From Eubacteriales bacterium (GTDB lineage Bacteria; Bacillota; Clostridia; Lachnospirales; Lachnospiraceae), in assembly GCA_030536575.1 (NCBI GenBank), contig JAUNPS010000015.1, positions 31,594 to 95,593 on the forward strand: a stretch of DNA of 64,000 nucleotides, in the 5' to 3' direction. The translations under genes were made by a program, and so were the position numbers. Within the stretch, counting starts at the first letter, position 1; every line of letters begins with the position of its first letter. Below the pieces are notes generated by a model. It did not search any database, was not told the DNA's origin, and was given only the letters and a program-made list of their open reading frames with translations. Shown here piece after piece: positions 25,466 through 34,892 of the stretch.

Positions 25466-26206
25466 ATGGCAATAAAAGTAATGCTCGTAGAAGATGAAGC
25501 CGGTATCCGGCTTCTTCTTCGTAAAATGATCGAAAAGCAGGAAGGGTTCGAGGTGGTGGCGGAGTGCGACACCCTCTCCGAATCCGTGATCCAGTTCCAT
25601 CGGAAACAGCCCGAAGTGGTCTTCCTTGACATTGAAATCAAAGGTGAGAATGGAATTGAATGCGCGCGCGTCCTGACAGACTTAAACCCAAAAGTGAAGC
25701 TCATCTTCGCCACAGCCCACGCGGAGTACATGCGGGAGGCCTTTGAACTCTATGCCTTCGACTATCTGGTGAAGCCCTTCGACCTGGAGCGGGTGAACCG
25801 CACCCTGGAACGCATCGCTGCCCTGGAACGCCCGGCAGCCTGCGAACAGGAAGAAAAAGTCGTCCGCCTGGACTGTCTCCAGGAAAAGCTCCTGGTAAAA
25901 GGAAAAGAAAGCATGAGCTTTATCAATATTCCGGATATCGTGCTGATCCAGCGGGAAAATAACGCGACCGTGATCTACACAGAAACGGACAGCTACGTAA
26001 CCTCGGCGAGCCTGGCCGACCTGGAAAAAAAGCTGAACCCTATGCAGTTCCTGCGCAGCCATAAATCCTACATCATTAACCTGTCGCGCATTCGAAAAAT
26101 CGAGCCATACGGAAGATGGACGCACGTAGTACATTTCCAGGGGAGAAAAGAAGACGCGCTTCTGACAGCAGAGAAATTCGAAGAGCTGAAAAAGCGGTTC
26201 CAGTAG
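25466..26206 (+). CDS. LytTR family response regulator
   Basis: 246 residues. Receiver with VEDE at residues 8-11 and phospho-acceptor D55 (VVFLDIEIKGENG), then a LytTR DNA-binding domain (FINIPDIVLIQRENNATVIY, FLRSHKSYIINLSRIRKIEP). Ribosome site AAGGATGAGG. The usual partner of LytTR regulators is a GHKL kinase, here 2.3 kb upstream beyond nfeD, floA, the charged unknown and RNA copy 1. A large hairpin follows. Confidence 0.93.
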   Translation: MAIKVMLVEDEAGIRLLLRKMIEKQEGFEVVAECDTLSESVIQFHRKQPEVVFLDIEIKGENGIECARVLTDLNPKVKLIFATAHAEYMREAFELYAFDYLVKPFDLERVNRTLERIAALERPAACEQEEKVVRLDCLQEKLLVKGKESMSFINIPDIVLIQRENNATVIYTETDSYVTSASLADLEKKLNPMQFLRSHKSYIINLSRIRKIEPYGRWTHVVHFQGRKEDALLTAEKFEELKKRFQ

Positions 26207-26236
26207 AGAAAAAGAAATCCGATTAAAAAATTTACA

Positions 26237-26285
26237 GAATGCCCCCGATGGGTTATAATAACAAAAGAACCCACCAGGGGCATTC
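26237..26285 (+). terminator. Hairpin between LytTR regulator and mtnN
   Basis: GAATGCCCC pairs with GGGGCATTC, and GGGTT with AACCC inside, around an AT-rich loop. The trailing T run is poor, so it may be a terminator or a leader structure for mtnN. Confidence 0.55.
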
Positions 26286-26317
26286 TTGTATTTATAATAG
26301 AAAGCAGAGGAAACCAT

Positions 26318-27019
26318 ATGAGCACAATCGGAATCATCGGGGCAATGGAAATCGAAGTCGAAGCCCTCAAAAAACACATGAAAGTCCGCCGCACCGTCCA
26401 GAAAGCCGGCATGGAATTCTGCGAAGGCGTCCTCTCCGGCCACGAAGCCGTCGTAGTCCGCAGCGGCATCGGAAAAGTAAACGCCGCCATCTGCGCCCAC
26501 ATCCTGATCAACGACTTCCACGCAGACGCCGTCCTGAACACCGGCGTCGCAGGCTCCTTAAAAAACGAAATCAACATCGGCGACATCGTCATCTCCACCG
26601 ACCTTCTCTACCACGACATGGACGCGACCGGCTTCGGCTACGCGCCCGGCAAGATCCCTCAGATGGACGTAGACACCTTCCAGGCAGATGAACGTCTTTG
26701 TGAACTTGCTGAGAAAGCCTGTAAAGAGGCGAATCCGGACATTCAGGTCTTTCACGGCCGGATCGTCAGCGGCGACCAGTTCGTCTCCAGCCGGGAAGTC
26801 AAGGATCGGATCTCAAAACTGTTCGACGCATTTTGCACGGAAATGGAGGGTGCAGCCATCGCCCATGCGGCCTGGCTGAACAAGACGTCTTTTGTCGTTT
26901 TAAGGGCAATCTCCGACAAGGCGGATGACAGCGCTTCCATGGATTACGACGTTTTTGAACGCCAGGCCGCGGAGAACTCCGTCCGCCTGGTTGAGAAATT
27001 ACTGGAACTTGACCTTTAA
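26318..27019 (+). CDS. mtnN: 5'-methylthioadenosine/S-adenosylhomocysteine nucleosidase
   Basis: 233 residues, standard length. Family motifs are GIIGAMEIEVEALKKHM at the N-terminus, VVVRSGIGKVNAA, NTGVAGSL and the active-site region EMEGAAIAHAAW ... VLRAISDKADD, with the catalytic Asp near the end. It cleaves MTA and SAH to adenine plus the thioribose, feeding methionine salvage and AI-2 precursor formation. The first half uses mostly C-ending codons. A terminator follows. Confidence 0.95.
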   Translation: MSTIGIIGAMEIEVEALKKHMKVRRTVQKAGMEFCEGVLSGHEAVVVRSGIGKVNAAICAHILINDFHADAVLNTGVAGSLKNEINIGDIVISTDLLYHDMDATGFGYAPGKIPQMDVDTFQADERLCELAEKACKEANPDIQVFHGRIVSGDQFVSSREVKDRISKLFDAFCTEMEGAAIAHAAWLNKTSFVVLRAISDKADDSASMDYDVFERQAAENSVRLVEKLLELDL

Positions 27020-27031
27020 AAACTTCATCTG

Positions 27032-27069
27032 CAAAAAGTCCGGAAATCCGCGGGTTCCGGGCTTTTTTT
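27032..27069 (+). terminator. Rho-independent terminator of mtnN
   Basis: AAGTCCGGAA / TTCCGGGCTT stem with one wobble, followed by seven T residues. Confidence 0.8.
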
Positions 27070-27186
27070 GTCGAACAAAACTGCTTGCAAAATCCGAAAA
27101 ATCAGGTAATAATGGCTGGGACAGGCGGCCGGCGCCCGACAAACCACACCACATGCTGGTGGACAACCAAAAAGGGGGATTCATTT

Positions 27187-27981
27187 ATGTTACAGTTTTT
27201 GATGGAAACGAACACATTGCTCTACGCGATGGCTGCGGTATGCGTCCTGGGTGTGATCAGCCAGATCTTCTTAGGCAGAGTTTACGCCAGGTTGGAAAAG
27301 GATACGGCCAGGGGCGGACAGGCCCAGGGAAAACTGATGAAGCGGATACGGCAGAGGCTGTCGGCCAGCCGGAATCATGCGATACTGATCGAGAACAGCC
27401 TGATGGAATACCACGTACTGGGGCGCAGCCTGCACAGTTGGCAGCGTACCGGGTTTCTGGCCATGGCGGTCGGACTGGTTCTTGGAACCATTGGCTGGTA
27501 TTTTGCCGGAAGCAGAAATATGGGAAATGCCCTGCAGCAGCGGTATTTATGGGCGATGGCCGCCACCGTGGCCATAACCGTACTGGCCTACCTGTTCGCA
27601 GATAACGGATATAAGAAAAGAAACCTGGAAACCTGCCTGCTGGACTATCTGGAAAACACCCTCGGAGAAGGGAGCTATGAGCACGCCGAGGCCGCTGCCT
27701 CCGCAGAGCCCGCAAAGACCCAGCCGATAAAAACCGCGCCGGAAAAATCCCAGCCCGCCTCCTTCACCCCGGCTCCCAGAGACCGCCAGCTCAAAATAAA
27801 AGAGACGAAAGCCCAGCGCGACAAACGCGAACTCAAAGAAAACCTCTCGCGCCTCAAAGAGGGCCTAAGCGAATCCGCCGCCGCCCAGGAAAAAGAGCGC
27901 AACACCGAAATCCTGAAGCAAATGGACCCCAAAGAGCAGGAACGCGTCATACGGGAGGTACTGAAAGAATTTCTGTCATGA
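27187..27981 (+). CDS. Unknown membrane protein with charged C-terminal tail
   Basis: 264 residues, not recognised. Three predicted membrane segments (LLYAMAAVCVLGVISQIFLG, TGFLAMAVGLVLGTIGWYFA, YLWAMAATVAITVLAYLFA), then ~110 residues of Ala/Pro/Lys-rich linker and a coiled-coil-like tail (KETKAQRDKRELKENLSRLK). The start is ATG 27187 behind AAGGGGG. It is followed directly by RNA copy 2, as the other unknown gene is followed by RNA copy 1. Confidence 0.75.
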   Translation: MLQFLMETNTLLYAMAAVCVLGVISQIFLGRVYARLEKDTARGGQAQGKLMKRIRQRLSASRNHAILIENSLMEYHVLGRSLHSWQRTGFLAMAVGLVLGTIGWYFAGSRNMGNALQQRYLWAMAATVAITVLAYLFADNGYKKRNLETCLLDYLENTLGEGSYEHAEAAASAEPAKTQPIKTAPEKSQPASFTPAPRDRQLKIKETKAQRDKRELKENLSRLKEGLSESAAAQEKERNTEILKQMDPKEQERVIREVLKEFLS

Positions 27982-28024
27982 CGGGCCGCCCGCCGGGTGA
28001 CTCCTGATTCGGCCGGGCCGTCGG

Positions 28025-28408
28025 GTTACAGTTCACAGCCATGCCAGCCTTCTTACATTTCCCAGTCATCTATATACAGTTGCCGGGAAGGCGGAAAGCT
28101 TACGGGGACGTGTTTCGAGGGGCGCACTTCACCGGAATCTCCGTTTCAGGCGGAGATGTAGGCGTGCCGTATACGGCAAGGAAGGATGTCGAAATCGCCC
28201 TTTCTAAGACTTTCCGGTGAATCGGATACCATGCTCGCATGGCAAGGCGTATGAAATAAGAAGGCTCTCCTGAGCGGCTTAGTCGCAGTTAGGGGAAGTT
28301 TGACGATGACGTTGCCCCGTTCCCCGGAAGGTTTTCGACGGCACGGTGACGTTCGATTATCCCACAGTGGTTAAAAACTAGAAAGGCTGGCGATGTGTGA
28401 ACTGTAAT
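28025..28408 (+). ncRNA. Large structured RNA, copy 2
   Basis: Paralogue of the RNA at 25159-25448. The closing helix is even longer: TTACAGTTCACA (28026-28037) pairs with TGTGAACTGTAA (28396-28407), and GCCAGCCTT (28043-28051) with AAGGCTGGC (28383-28391). The conserved core spans about 28078-28360. Compared with copy 1 it carries extra hairpins in the variable arm (ATCTCCG/CGGAGAT; GCCGTATACGGC; CCATG-CTCG-CATGG). Closing-helix bases differ between copies but pairing is kept, which is strong evidence for a functional RNA. The class is not certain. Confidence 0.78.
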
Positions 28409-28446
28409 GCCTCCCGGATCGATCGCACGAATTCACACGATTAGAC

Positions 28447-28475
28447 TTGCGAACTGAAAAGGAGTCTGCTACAAT
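28447..28475 (+). promoter_or_regulatory. Promoter of pgi
   Basis: TTGCGA, 17-bp spacer, TACAAT, 63 bp before the pgi start codon. Confidence 0.7.
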
Positions 28476-28538
28476 GAAACTGGAAAAGAAAATAAACCTT
28501 CCGTACCGAAATTACCATTACGATTAAGGAGCGAGATT

Positions 28539-29888
28539 ATGGAAAACAGAGTAACGTTCGACTATTCCAGAGCCAAAACATTCATCCGTGACAATGAAAT
28601 GGAGTCCATGAAAAAACTGGTCGCAGACGCCAAAGAAGTCCTGGTAGGGAAATCCGGCGCCGGCAATGACTTCCTGGGCTGGATCGACCTTCCCGTCGAC
28701 TACGACAAAGAAGAGTTCGCCCGCATTCAGGCAGCCGCCAAAAAAATTCAGGAAGACAGCGAAGTCCTCCTCGTGATCGGCATCGGCGGTTCCTACTTGG
28801 GAGCCAGAGCCGCCATCGAGTTCCTGCGCCACAGCTTCTACAACGTCGTTTCCAAAGAAATCCGCAAAACCCCGGAAATCTACTACGTTGGAAACAGCAT
28901 CAGCAGCACCTATTTATCCGAGCTGATCGACGTCATCGGCGACCGTGACTTCTCCGTAAACATCATCTCCAAGTCCGGCACCACCACCGAGCCGGCCATC
29001 GCATTCCGCATTTTCAAAGAAATGCTGGAGAAAAAATACGGCAAAGAAGGCGCAGCCAAGAGGATCTACGCCACCACGGACAAAGCCAGAGGCGCTCTGA
29101 AGAACCTCTCCACCGAAGAAGGCTATGAGACCTTCGTTGTTCCGGATGATGTCGGCGGACGTTTCTCTGTACTGACCGCAGTCGGCCTGCTTCCCATCGC
29201 CGCCAGCGGCGCAGACATCGAAGCGCTGATGCAGGGCGCAGCAGACGGAAGAAAACGTGCACTGGAAAATGAATTCGAGGAAAATGACGCGCTGCTCTAC
29301 GCCGCAGTCCGCAACATCCTCCTGCGCAAAGGCAAATCCATCGAAATCCTGTGCAACTACGAACCGAACCTGCACTACGTCAGCGAATGGTGGAAGCAGC
29401 TCTACGGCGAATCCGAAGGAAAAGACCAGAAAGGCCTCTTCCCCGCATCCGTAGACCTGACCACAGACCTGCATTCCATGGGCCAGTTCATCCAGGACGG
29501 CGCCAGAATCATGTTTGAAACCGTTCTGAAAGTCGAGAAACCCAGAAGACAGATCGTCATCGGCGAAGAACCGGTAGACCTGGACGGCCTGAACTACCTG
29601 GCCGGAAAAGATATGGATTTCGTAAATAAAAATGCGATGAACGGGACCATCCTGGCCCACACCGACGGAAACGTGCCGAACCTGATGGTAACCATCCCGG
29701 CCATGGACGAGCACTCCCTTGGCGAACTGTTCTACTTCTTCGAGTTCGCATGCGGCATCAGCGGCTATCTGCTGGGCGTGAACCCGTTCAACCAGCCAGG
29801 CGTGGAAAGCTATAAGAAAAACATGTTTGCGCTCCTTGGCAAGCCCGGCTACGAAAAAGAGAGAGAAGAGCTCTTAAAGAGACTGTAA
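28539..29888 (+). CDS. pgi: Glucose-6-phosphate isomerase
   Basis: 449 residues, the short Firmicutes form. Signature stretches are [38 protein letters not shown] (phosphate binding), [16 protein letters not shown] and, near the end, [19 protein letters not shown] with the conserved Lys. It interconverts glucose-6-P and fructose-6-P in glycolysis. Ribosome site AAGGAG; own promoter upstream. The C-rich codon choice fits high expression. The 2-hydroxyacid dehydrogenase gene follows 9 bp later. Confidence 0.97.
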   Translation: MENRVTFDYSRAKTFIRDNEMESMKKLVADAKEVLVGKSGAGNDFLGWIDLPVDYDKEEFARIQAAAKKIQEDSEVLLVIGIGGSYLGARAAIEFLRHSFYNVVSKEIRKTPEIYYVGNSISSTYLSELIDVIGDRDFSVNIISKSGTTTEPAIAFRIFKEMLEKKYGKEGAAKRIYATTDKARGALKNLSTEEGYETFVVPDDVGGRFSVLTAVGLLPIAASGADIEALMQGAADGRKRALENEFEENDALLYAAVRNILLRKGKSIEILCNYEPNLHYVSEWWKQLYGESEGKDQKGLFPASVDLTTDLHSMGQFIQDGARIMFETVLKVEKPRRQIVIGEEPVDLDGLNYLAGKDMDFVNKNAMNGTILAHTDGNVPNLMVTIPAMDEHSLGELFYFFEFACGISGYLLGVNPFNQPGVESYKKNMFALLGKPGYEKEREELLKRL

Positions 29889-29897
29889 AAGGCAGCC

Positions 29898-30857
29898 ATG
29901 CAAAACATTGTATTTCTGGAAGCGGGCACCCTGGGATCGGATATGGACTTTTCGCCCTTTGAAAAGCTCGGCAGGGTCACCCGCTACGAAAAGAGCACGG
30001 CAGCCGAGACGCCCGGCCGGGTCGCGGACGCCGATATCGTAATCGTAAACAAAATTAATATGAACGCCAAAACCCTGGCGGGGGCGGATCACCTGAAAAT
30101 GATTGCCATCACCGCCACGGGTTACAACATGATCGATCTGGACTATACCAGAAAAAAGGGAATCGCCGTAGCGAATGTCGCCGGGTACTCCACAGACGCA
30201 GTCGCCCAGCACACCTTTGCGCTGCTGTTTTATGTGATGCATAAGCTTGCCTATTATGACGCCTATGTAAAAGAAGGGAATTACTGTCACTGTGATACCT
30301 TCACCCATATTGAAGAGCGGTTTCATGAGCTTGCCGGAAAGAACTGGGGCATTATCGGAATGGGAGCCATTGGGCATAAAGTTGCCCGGATTGCCGAAGC
30401 ATTTGGCTGCAATGTCATCTATCATTCCATGTCCGGATGCCTCAGAGAAGAGCCCTATGAGCATGTGGAGCTGGATACCTTGTTCGCGGAATCGGACATT
30501 TTATCCATCCACGCGCCGCTGACCCCGGCGACGGAAGGCCTGATGAACCGGGACGCCTTCCGGAAAATGAAAAACTCGGCGATTTTCCTGAACCTGGCCA
30601 GAGGCCCCATTGTGAATGAGGCCGACCTGGTATGGGCTCTTGAGACCGGCGAGATCGCGGCTGCCGGGCTGGACGTATTAAGCGCGGAACCCATGCGGGA
30701 GGACAATCCGCTGCTCGCGTACAAAGACAGCCGGAAGCTGATCATTACGCCCCATGTGGCCTGGGCCCCGGTGGAAACCAGAGCCAGGCTTCTGGAAGAA
30801 GTCTATCGGAATATTGAAGCCTTTTTAAAAGGCGAAGAGCGGAATCGTATTCATTAA
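29898..30857 (+). CDS. D-2-hydroxyacid dehydrogenase (NAD-dependent)
   Basis: 319 residues. NAD-binding motif WGIIGMGAIGHKVARIAEAFG, then the catalytic domain with SIHAPLTPATEGLMN, FLNLARGPIVNEADLVWAL (Arg), GLDVLSAEPM (Glu region) and ITPHVAWAP (catalytic His). It is closest in feel to glycerate/hydroxypyruvate or D-lactate-type reductases; the exact acid is not determinable. It probably shares the pgi transcript. Confidence 0.9.
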   Translation: MQNIVFLEAGTLGSDMDFSPFEKLGRVTRYEKSTAAETPGRVADADIVIVNKINMNAKTLAGADHLKMIAITATGYNMIDLDYTRKKGIAVANVAGYSTDAVAQHTFALLFYVMHKLAYYDAYVKEGNYCHCDTFTHIEERFHELAGKNWGIIGMGAIGHKVARIAEAFGCNVIYHSMSGCLREEPYEHVELDTLFAESDILSIHAPLTPATEGLMNRDAFRKMKNSAIFLNLARGPIVNEADLVWALETGEIAAAGLDVLSAEPMREDNPLLAYKDSRKLIITPHVAWAPVETRARLLEEVYRNIEAFLKGEERNRIH

Positions 30858-30938
30858 AATACGCGGGATGCGACCTGAGACTGCAGCCAGGAAGCATCCT
30901 GTTCGTTTCGGAAAAATTGACACACCGGAGGAAATAGC

Positions 30939-32183
30939 ATGAAAGACACCAAACAGAAATGGTTTAAAGAAGCGAAATTCGGCCTGTTCATTCACTGGGG
31001 CCTGTATGCGCTGCTGGCAGGAGAATATAAAGGAGTCAAGACGAACCAGATTGCAGAGTGGATCATGAACTATCTGGATATTCCTGTGGAAGAATATGAA
31101 AAACTGGCCGGGCAGTTCGACCCGGTGAATTTCGACGCGGAAGCGATCGTGAAGCTGGCGAAAGACTGTGGGATGCGCTATATTGTTTTCACATCCAAAC
31201 ACCACGAAGGGTTTGCGATGTACCATTCCGCCTGCAGCCCCTATAACGTGGTAGACGCCACGCCCTGTAAGCGGGATATTCTGAAAGAACTCCAGCTTGC
31301 CTGTGAAAAATATGATATGAAATTGGGGCTTTACTATTCCCAGGCCCAGGACTGGCACGATCCGGACGGCTACATGGCGAAAAAGGATAATTCCGGCAAG
31401 AATTACCGGGCCTACCTGGATCGGAAATGCATGCCGCAGTTACGGGAACTGCTGACCAATTACGGGGAAATTGCCCTGATCTGGTTCGATACCCCCATGG
31501 GAACGACCCCGGAGGAAAGCATGGAGATGGCGAAGCTTGTCAAAGAGCTGCAGCCAAACTGCATTGTCAGCGGCAGAATCGGGAACGGCCTTGGGGAATA
31601 CATGACCACCGGGGATAATTTCATCCCGCGGCTGCCTTTCGAAGGCGACTGGGAAGTCCCGGCGACCTTAAACGATACCTGGGGCTTTAATAAAGACGAC
31701 CACAACTGGAAATCCGCGGAGGAAATCATCCAGCTCCTGGTGAAAATCAACAGCAGAGGCGGAAACTACCTCCTGAACATCGGCCCGGACGGCACCGGAA
31801 ACGTGCCGGAAGAATCCGTGCAGATCCTGAAAAAGGTCGGCGCTTATGTGCGCGCGAACGAGGAAGCCATTTTCGCGACAAAGCGGATGCCGGTGTACCC
31901 CTACGACCTGACCTGGGGCGACCTGACCTGTAAAGAACACCATCTTTACGCCCACGTTTTCCGGAAAATCCCGCGGGTGGAAATTTTGAATATTAATAAC
32001 CAGGTGAAACGCGCTTATCTGGTGGAAACCGGCGAAGAGCTGGCCTGGAAGGTCGGAAAGAGCTGCGAAGGGGACGGCTATATTGTCGTCGAGCTTCCAA
32101 AGGAATATCTGAAGAAAGAATATTTCTGCATTGGCATCGAATTGGAAGAAGAAATGCCGAATTTCGAACCGATCAAAGAATAA
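30939..32183 (+). CDS. Alpha-L-fucosidase (GH29)
   Basis: 414 residues. GH29 N-terminus KWFKEAKFGLFIHWGLYA, then MRYIVFTSKHHEGFAMYHS, KLGLYYSQAQDWHDPDG and IALIWFDTPMG, whose Asp is at the position of the GH29 nucleophile. There is no signal peptide, so it acts inside the cell on imported fuco-oligosaccharides. GH29 members normally have a C-terminal beta-sandwich; only a short one (about 70 residues) is present. Ribosome site CGGAGG. It neighbours a LacI regulator and a CUT1 transporter that may import the substrate. Confidence 0.9.
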   Translation: MKDTKQKWFKEAKFGLFIHWGLYALLAGEYKGVKTNQIAEWIMNYLDIPVEEYEKLAGQFDPVNFDAEAIVKLAKDCGMRYIVFTSKHHEGFAMYHSACSPYNVVDATPCKRDILKELQLACEKYDMKLGLYYSQAQDWHDPDGYMAKKDNSGKNYRAYLDRKCMPQLRELLTNYGEIALIWFDTPMGTTPEESMEMAKLVKELQPNCIVSGRIGNGLGEYMTTGDNFIPRLPFEGDWEVPATLNDTWGFNKDDHNWKSAEEIIQLLVKINSRGGNYLLNIGPDGTGNVPEESVQILKKVGAYVRANEEAIFATKRMPVYPYDLTWGDLTCKEHHLYAHVFRKIPRVEILNINNQVKRAYLVETGEELAWKVGKSCEGDGYIVVELPKEYLKKEYFCIGIELEEEMPNFEPIKE

Positions 32184-32203
32184 ATGTCCTGTTTCACAAA
32201 AAT

Positions 32204-32238
32204 GCTGGGCGCCCCAAGTTTGAGCGTCCAGCTTTTTT
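32204..32238 (+). terminator. Terminator after fucosidase gene
   Basis: GCTGGGCGC / GCGTCCAGC stem with one wobble and six T residues. The T run touches the stop codon of the convergent LacI gene. Confidence 0.8.
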
Positions 32239-33241
32239 ACGCGAGCATCCGAACCGAATCCCCTTCTAAAAACGTCGTCTTCACCAGCCGCATCTCCGGC
32301 GTTCCCTCCTCATCCTCCGAAAGCCGTTTCAGCAGAAGCGCTGCGGCCTCCTGTCCAATTGCAGCAAAATCCTGGGAAATCACCGTCATCCTCGGCGTCA
32401 GCGTATCAAAAATCGCGTCATTTTCAAAACTGATCACCGATAAATCCTCCGGAATCCGGATATTCTGGCTCATAATCTCCATAAATCCCCCCAAAAAAGA
32501 AGTGTAACTGCAAAAGAAGAGCGCGGTGGGCGGCTCCGGAAGCGCCATCAGCTCCCGGAACTGCCGCTGGGCGGATGCGGAGGTGGAATCTCCGTAAGAA
32601 TGGTATTCCGGGCGGGGAGAAATCCCGGCCGCGCGCAGGGCATCCAGAAATCCGGTGGTTCGCTGAACGGTCGTATAGGACGCCCGCTGTCCGGCCAGGA
32701 AAGCAATGCGTGTATGGTTATGGCGGACAAAATAGGAACCTGCCAGATAGGCGCTGCGGTAGTTGTCCGAGCTTACGAGATCTGTGGAAGCAGGCTCCGG
32801 CGTGTCGTCGATGCAGACCACCGGGATCCGCCGCTTCCGGAACAGGGCCAGGGCCTCCTGGTTTAATGTGCCGCCGATGGCCACCGCCCCGTCGATTTGG
32901 TTATTCAGAAGAAAAAGGGCGAGGGGCTTTACTTTCTCCGGTTCCGGCGAGCTGGTGCAGATGATGGAAGTATAGCCGTTTTGGCGAAGAAACGATTCCA
33001 GCGGGTAAATAAAATTGCCCCACAGGCAGTCTTCGAGAGGCGGAATCAGGATCGCGATGGTGCTTGTCCGCCTGGAGCGCAGGCTCTGGGCGATCCGGTT
33101 TGGCGTATAGTTCAGCCGCCGGATGGATTCCTCGATGAGCTTCTGGTTTTCGGGCAGTACAGGCCGGTGATTCAGATATTTGGAAATCGTGGCCAGGGAC
33201 AGGCCGGTGTCTCTGGCAATATCGGTGATGGTTGTCTTCAT
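32237..33241 (-). CDS. LacI family transcriptional regulator
   Basis: 334 residues. N-terminal helix-turn-helix TITDIARDTGLSLATISKYL and hinge TPNRIAQSLRSRRTSTIAIL, then a periplasmic-binding-protein-like effector domain. It is convergent with the fucosidase gene and divergent from the sugar ABC operon starting at 33529; it probably represses that operon and itself. Candidate operators lie in the 33301-33446 gap. Confidence 0.93.
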   Translation of the reverse strand: MKTTITDIARDTGLSLATISKYLNHRPVLPENQKLIEESIRRLNYTPNRIAQSLRSRRTSTIAILIPPLEDCLWGNFIYPLESFLRQNGYTSIICTSSPEPEKVKPLALFLLNNQIDGAVAIGGTLNQEALALFRKRRIPVVCIDDTPEPASTDLVSSDNYRSAYLAGSYFVRHNHTRIAFLAGQRASYTTVQRTTGFLDALRAAGISPRPEYHSYGDSTSASAQRQFRELMALPEPPTALFFCSYTSFLGGFMEIMSQNIRIPEDLSVISFENDAIFDTLTPRMTVISQDFAAIGQEAAALLLKRLSEDEEGTPEMRLVKTTFLEGDSVRMLA

Positions 33242-33273
33242 GAAACAGCCCTCCCTTTTTGAATTCTGCTCTC

Positions 33274-33303
33274 AGTATATCATAAAGAATGTCTTTCCTA
33301 CAA
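33274..33303 (-). promoter_or_regulatory. Promoter of the minus-strand LacI gene
   Basis: On the minus strand TTGTAG, 18-bp spacer, TATACT, about 30 bp before the start codon. Confidence 0.55.
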
Positions 33304-33328
33304 GGACATTTCGCAACTTTTATTGAAC

Positions 33329-33345
33329 AAAACGATACGCGTTTT
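33329..33345. promoter_or_regulatory. Candidate LacI-family operator
   Basis: AAAACG-ATACG-CGTTTT, 6-bp inverted arms around 5 bp, in the divergent gap between the regulator and the binding-protein gene. Confidence 0.45.
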
Positions 33346-33432
33346 TGAAAATGCACTATAGTAAAATAACACAAATAAACGAACAAAATCCGGAAGAAAC
33401 AAAAAGAAATACACAGTTTTTGACAAAAAAGG

Positions 33433-33461
33433 TTGACTAAACGTTTCGTTTTTGATAGTAT
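33433..33461 (+). promoter_or_regulatory. Promoter of the ABC operon with embedded operator
   Basis: TTGACT, 17-bp spacer, TAGTAT. The palindrome AAACGTTT (33439-33446), the core of many LacI-family operators, lies directly behind the -35 box, where a bound repressor would block polymerase. Confidence 0.6.
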
Positions 33462-33528
33462 GAGTATACAGAAACATGCGGTACGACAACACATCCGGAA
33501 AACGTACCGAAGTGAAAGGAGAACGATT

Positions 33529-34842
33529 ATGAAAAGACGTATCATGAGCTGCCTGATGACCGCCGCGATGGTGGCAGGCGTACTGGCCACATCCGTATCC
33601 GCTGAGGACTATGCATTGACCGACGTAACCTTCGACAATGTACAGTTAAAACTGTACGCCAGCCTGAGCAATGCATCCCAGAAATACTACGAAGAAAAAC
33701 TCCAGGAATTCAACGACATGGACAACGGCATCACCGTCGAACTGACCAACATCAACACCGAAGCCGACTACCTGGACAAACTGAGCACCGACTTCGCATC
33801 CGGCGACACCCCGAACGTCTTCATGGAATACGGCGGAGCACGCTGCCTGGACTACATTGAGGCGGACGCCCTCCTGAACCTGCAGCCCTACCTGGAAGCA
33901 GACGAAGAATGGTACGGAAATTTCATGGAATCCTGCTGGGAACCGGCCCATTTTGAAGATTACGGCTACGAAGGACTCTACTGCGTACCTTACACGAACT
34001 ATCAGGTAGTCCTTTTCTATAACAAAGACATTCTCGCAGAAAATAACCTGGAAGTTCCCACCACCTGGGACGAGCTGCTTTCCGCCTGCGAAACCCTGAA
34101 AGCGAACGGCGTACAGCCCTTCATCGTAGGCGAAAAAGATAACTACCGTTTCGGCCACCTGCACACCATCCTTTCCCTGAAGACCTACGGAGAAGAGATC
34201 GGCAAACAGCTTGGCAGCCGCGAAGTGACCTACGACGGCGCCGAAATGCAGACCATTTACAGCATGATCCAGGAACTGGTTGACAAAGGCTACCTGGGCG
34301 ATAACCTTTTAAGCACCGACGCGACACAGGAAGCCAGCTACTTCGCAGAAGGAAAAGCCGCATTCCAGTATAACGGTTCCTGGGGCGCCAGCAGCATCCA
34401 GAACTCCGGCAGCGAACTCTACACGAACCAGACCATCGGCGTAGCCCGTTTCCCGGCAGTCACCGAAGAGTACGCGAAAGTTGACATGGGCGGCGGAAAT
34501 GATTCCTATTTCGTATCCCAGCTTGGCAAGAGCGAAGAAGAGATCGCCGCATCCGTTGTTCTTCTGAAATACATCACCAGCGCAGACTTCTGTGCAGGCC
34601 TGATGGAAGTAAACCCGAACACCATGGCCATCAAGACCGGTGTAGAGAGCGAAAACTATCTGCTGAACGAGATTTCCGCGATCATGGCTGACACGGAAGT
34701 GACCAGATCCGACCTGCAGAACTATGATTCCCAGGCTCATATGATCAACACCGTCCGCACCGCCCTGCAGGGAATCGCTATGGGAAATACTCCGGAAGAA
34801 GTCGGAGCAGAAATCGTTGATACCATGGCACAGTATGAATAA
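33529..34842 (+). CDS. Sugar ABC transporter solute-binding protein (CUT1)
   Basis: About 437 residues. Signal peptide RIMSCLMTAAMVAGVLATSVSA, then EDYALTDVTFDNV; no lipobox Cys at the cleavage site. Family 1 features include YCVPYTNYQVVLFYNKDILAENN and GKAAFQYNGSWGASSI. The start is ATG 33529 with AAAGGAG; an in-frame start at 33433 overlaps the promoter and is rejected. It opens an operon with two permeases and a LacI regulator. C-rich codons fit high expression. Confidence 0.9.
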   Translation: MKRRIMSCLMTAAMVAGVLATSVSAEDYALTDVTFDNVQLKLYASLSNASQKYYEEKLQEFNDMDNGITVELTNINTEADYLDKLSTDFASGDTPNVFMEYGGARCLDYIEADALLNLQPYLEADEEWYGNFMESCWEPAHFEDYGYEGLYCVPYTNYQVVLFYNKDILAENNLEVPTTWDELLSACETLKANGVQPFIVGEKDNYRFGHLHTILSLKTYGEEIGKQLGSREVTYDGAEMQTIYSMIQELVDKGYLGDNLLSTDATQEASYFAEGKAAFQYNGSWGASSIQNSGSELYTNQTIGVARFPAVTEEYAKVDMGGGNDSYFVSQLGKSEEEIAASVVLLKYITSADFCAGLMEVNPNTMAIKTGVESENYLLNEISAIMADTEVTRSDLQNYDSQAHMINTVRTALQGIAMGNTPEEVGAEIVDTMAQYE

Positions 34843-34864
34843 GTAAAAGAATGTGCTGAGAAAG

Positions 34865-34892
34865 AAGGGGCTGTCAGAGCACAGTCCCTTTT
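34865..34892 (+). terminator. Intra-operon hairpin after binding-protein gene
   Basis: AAGGGGCTGT / ACAGTCCCTT stem with a G-U pair followed by TTTTC. It sits between the binding-protein and permease genes, likely giving partial termination. Confidence 0.7.
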
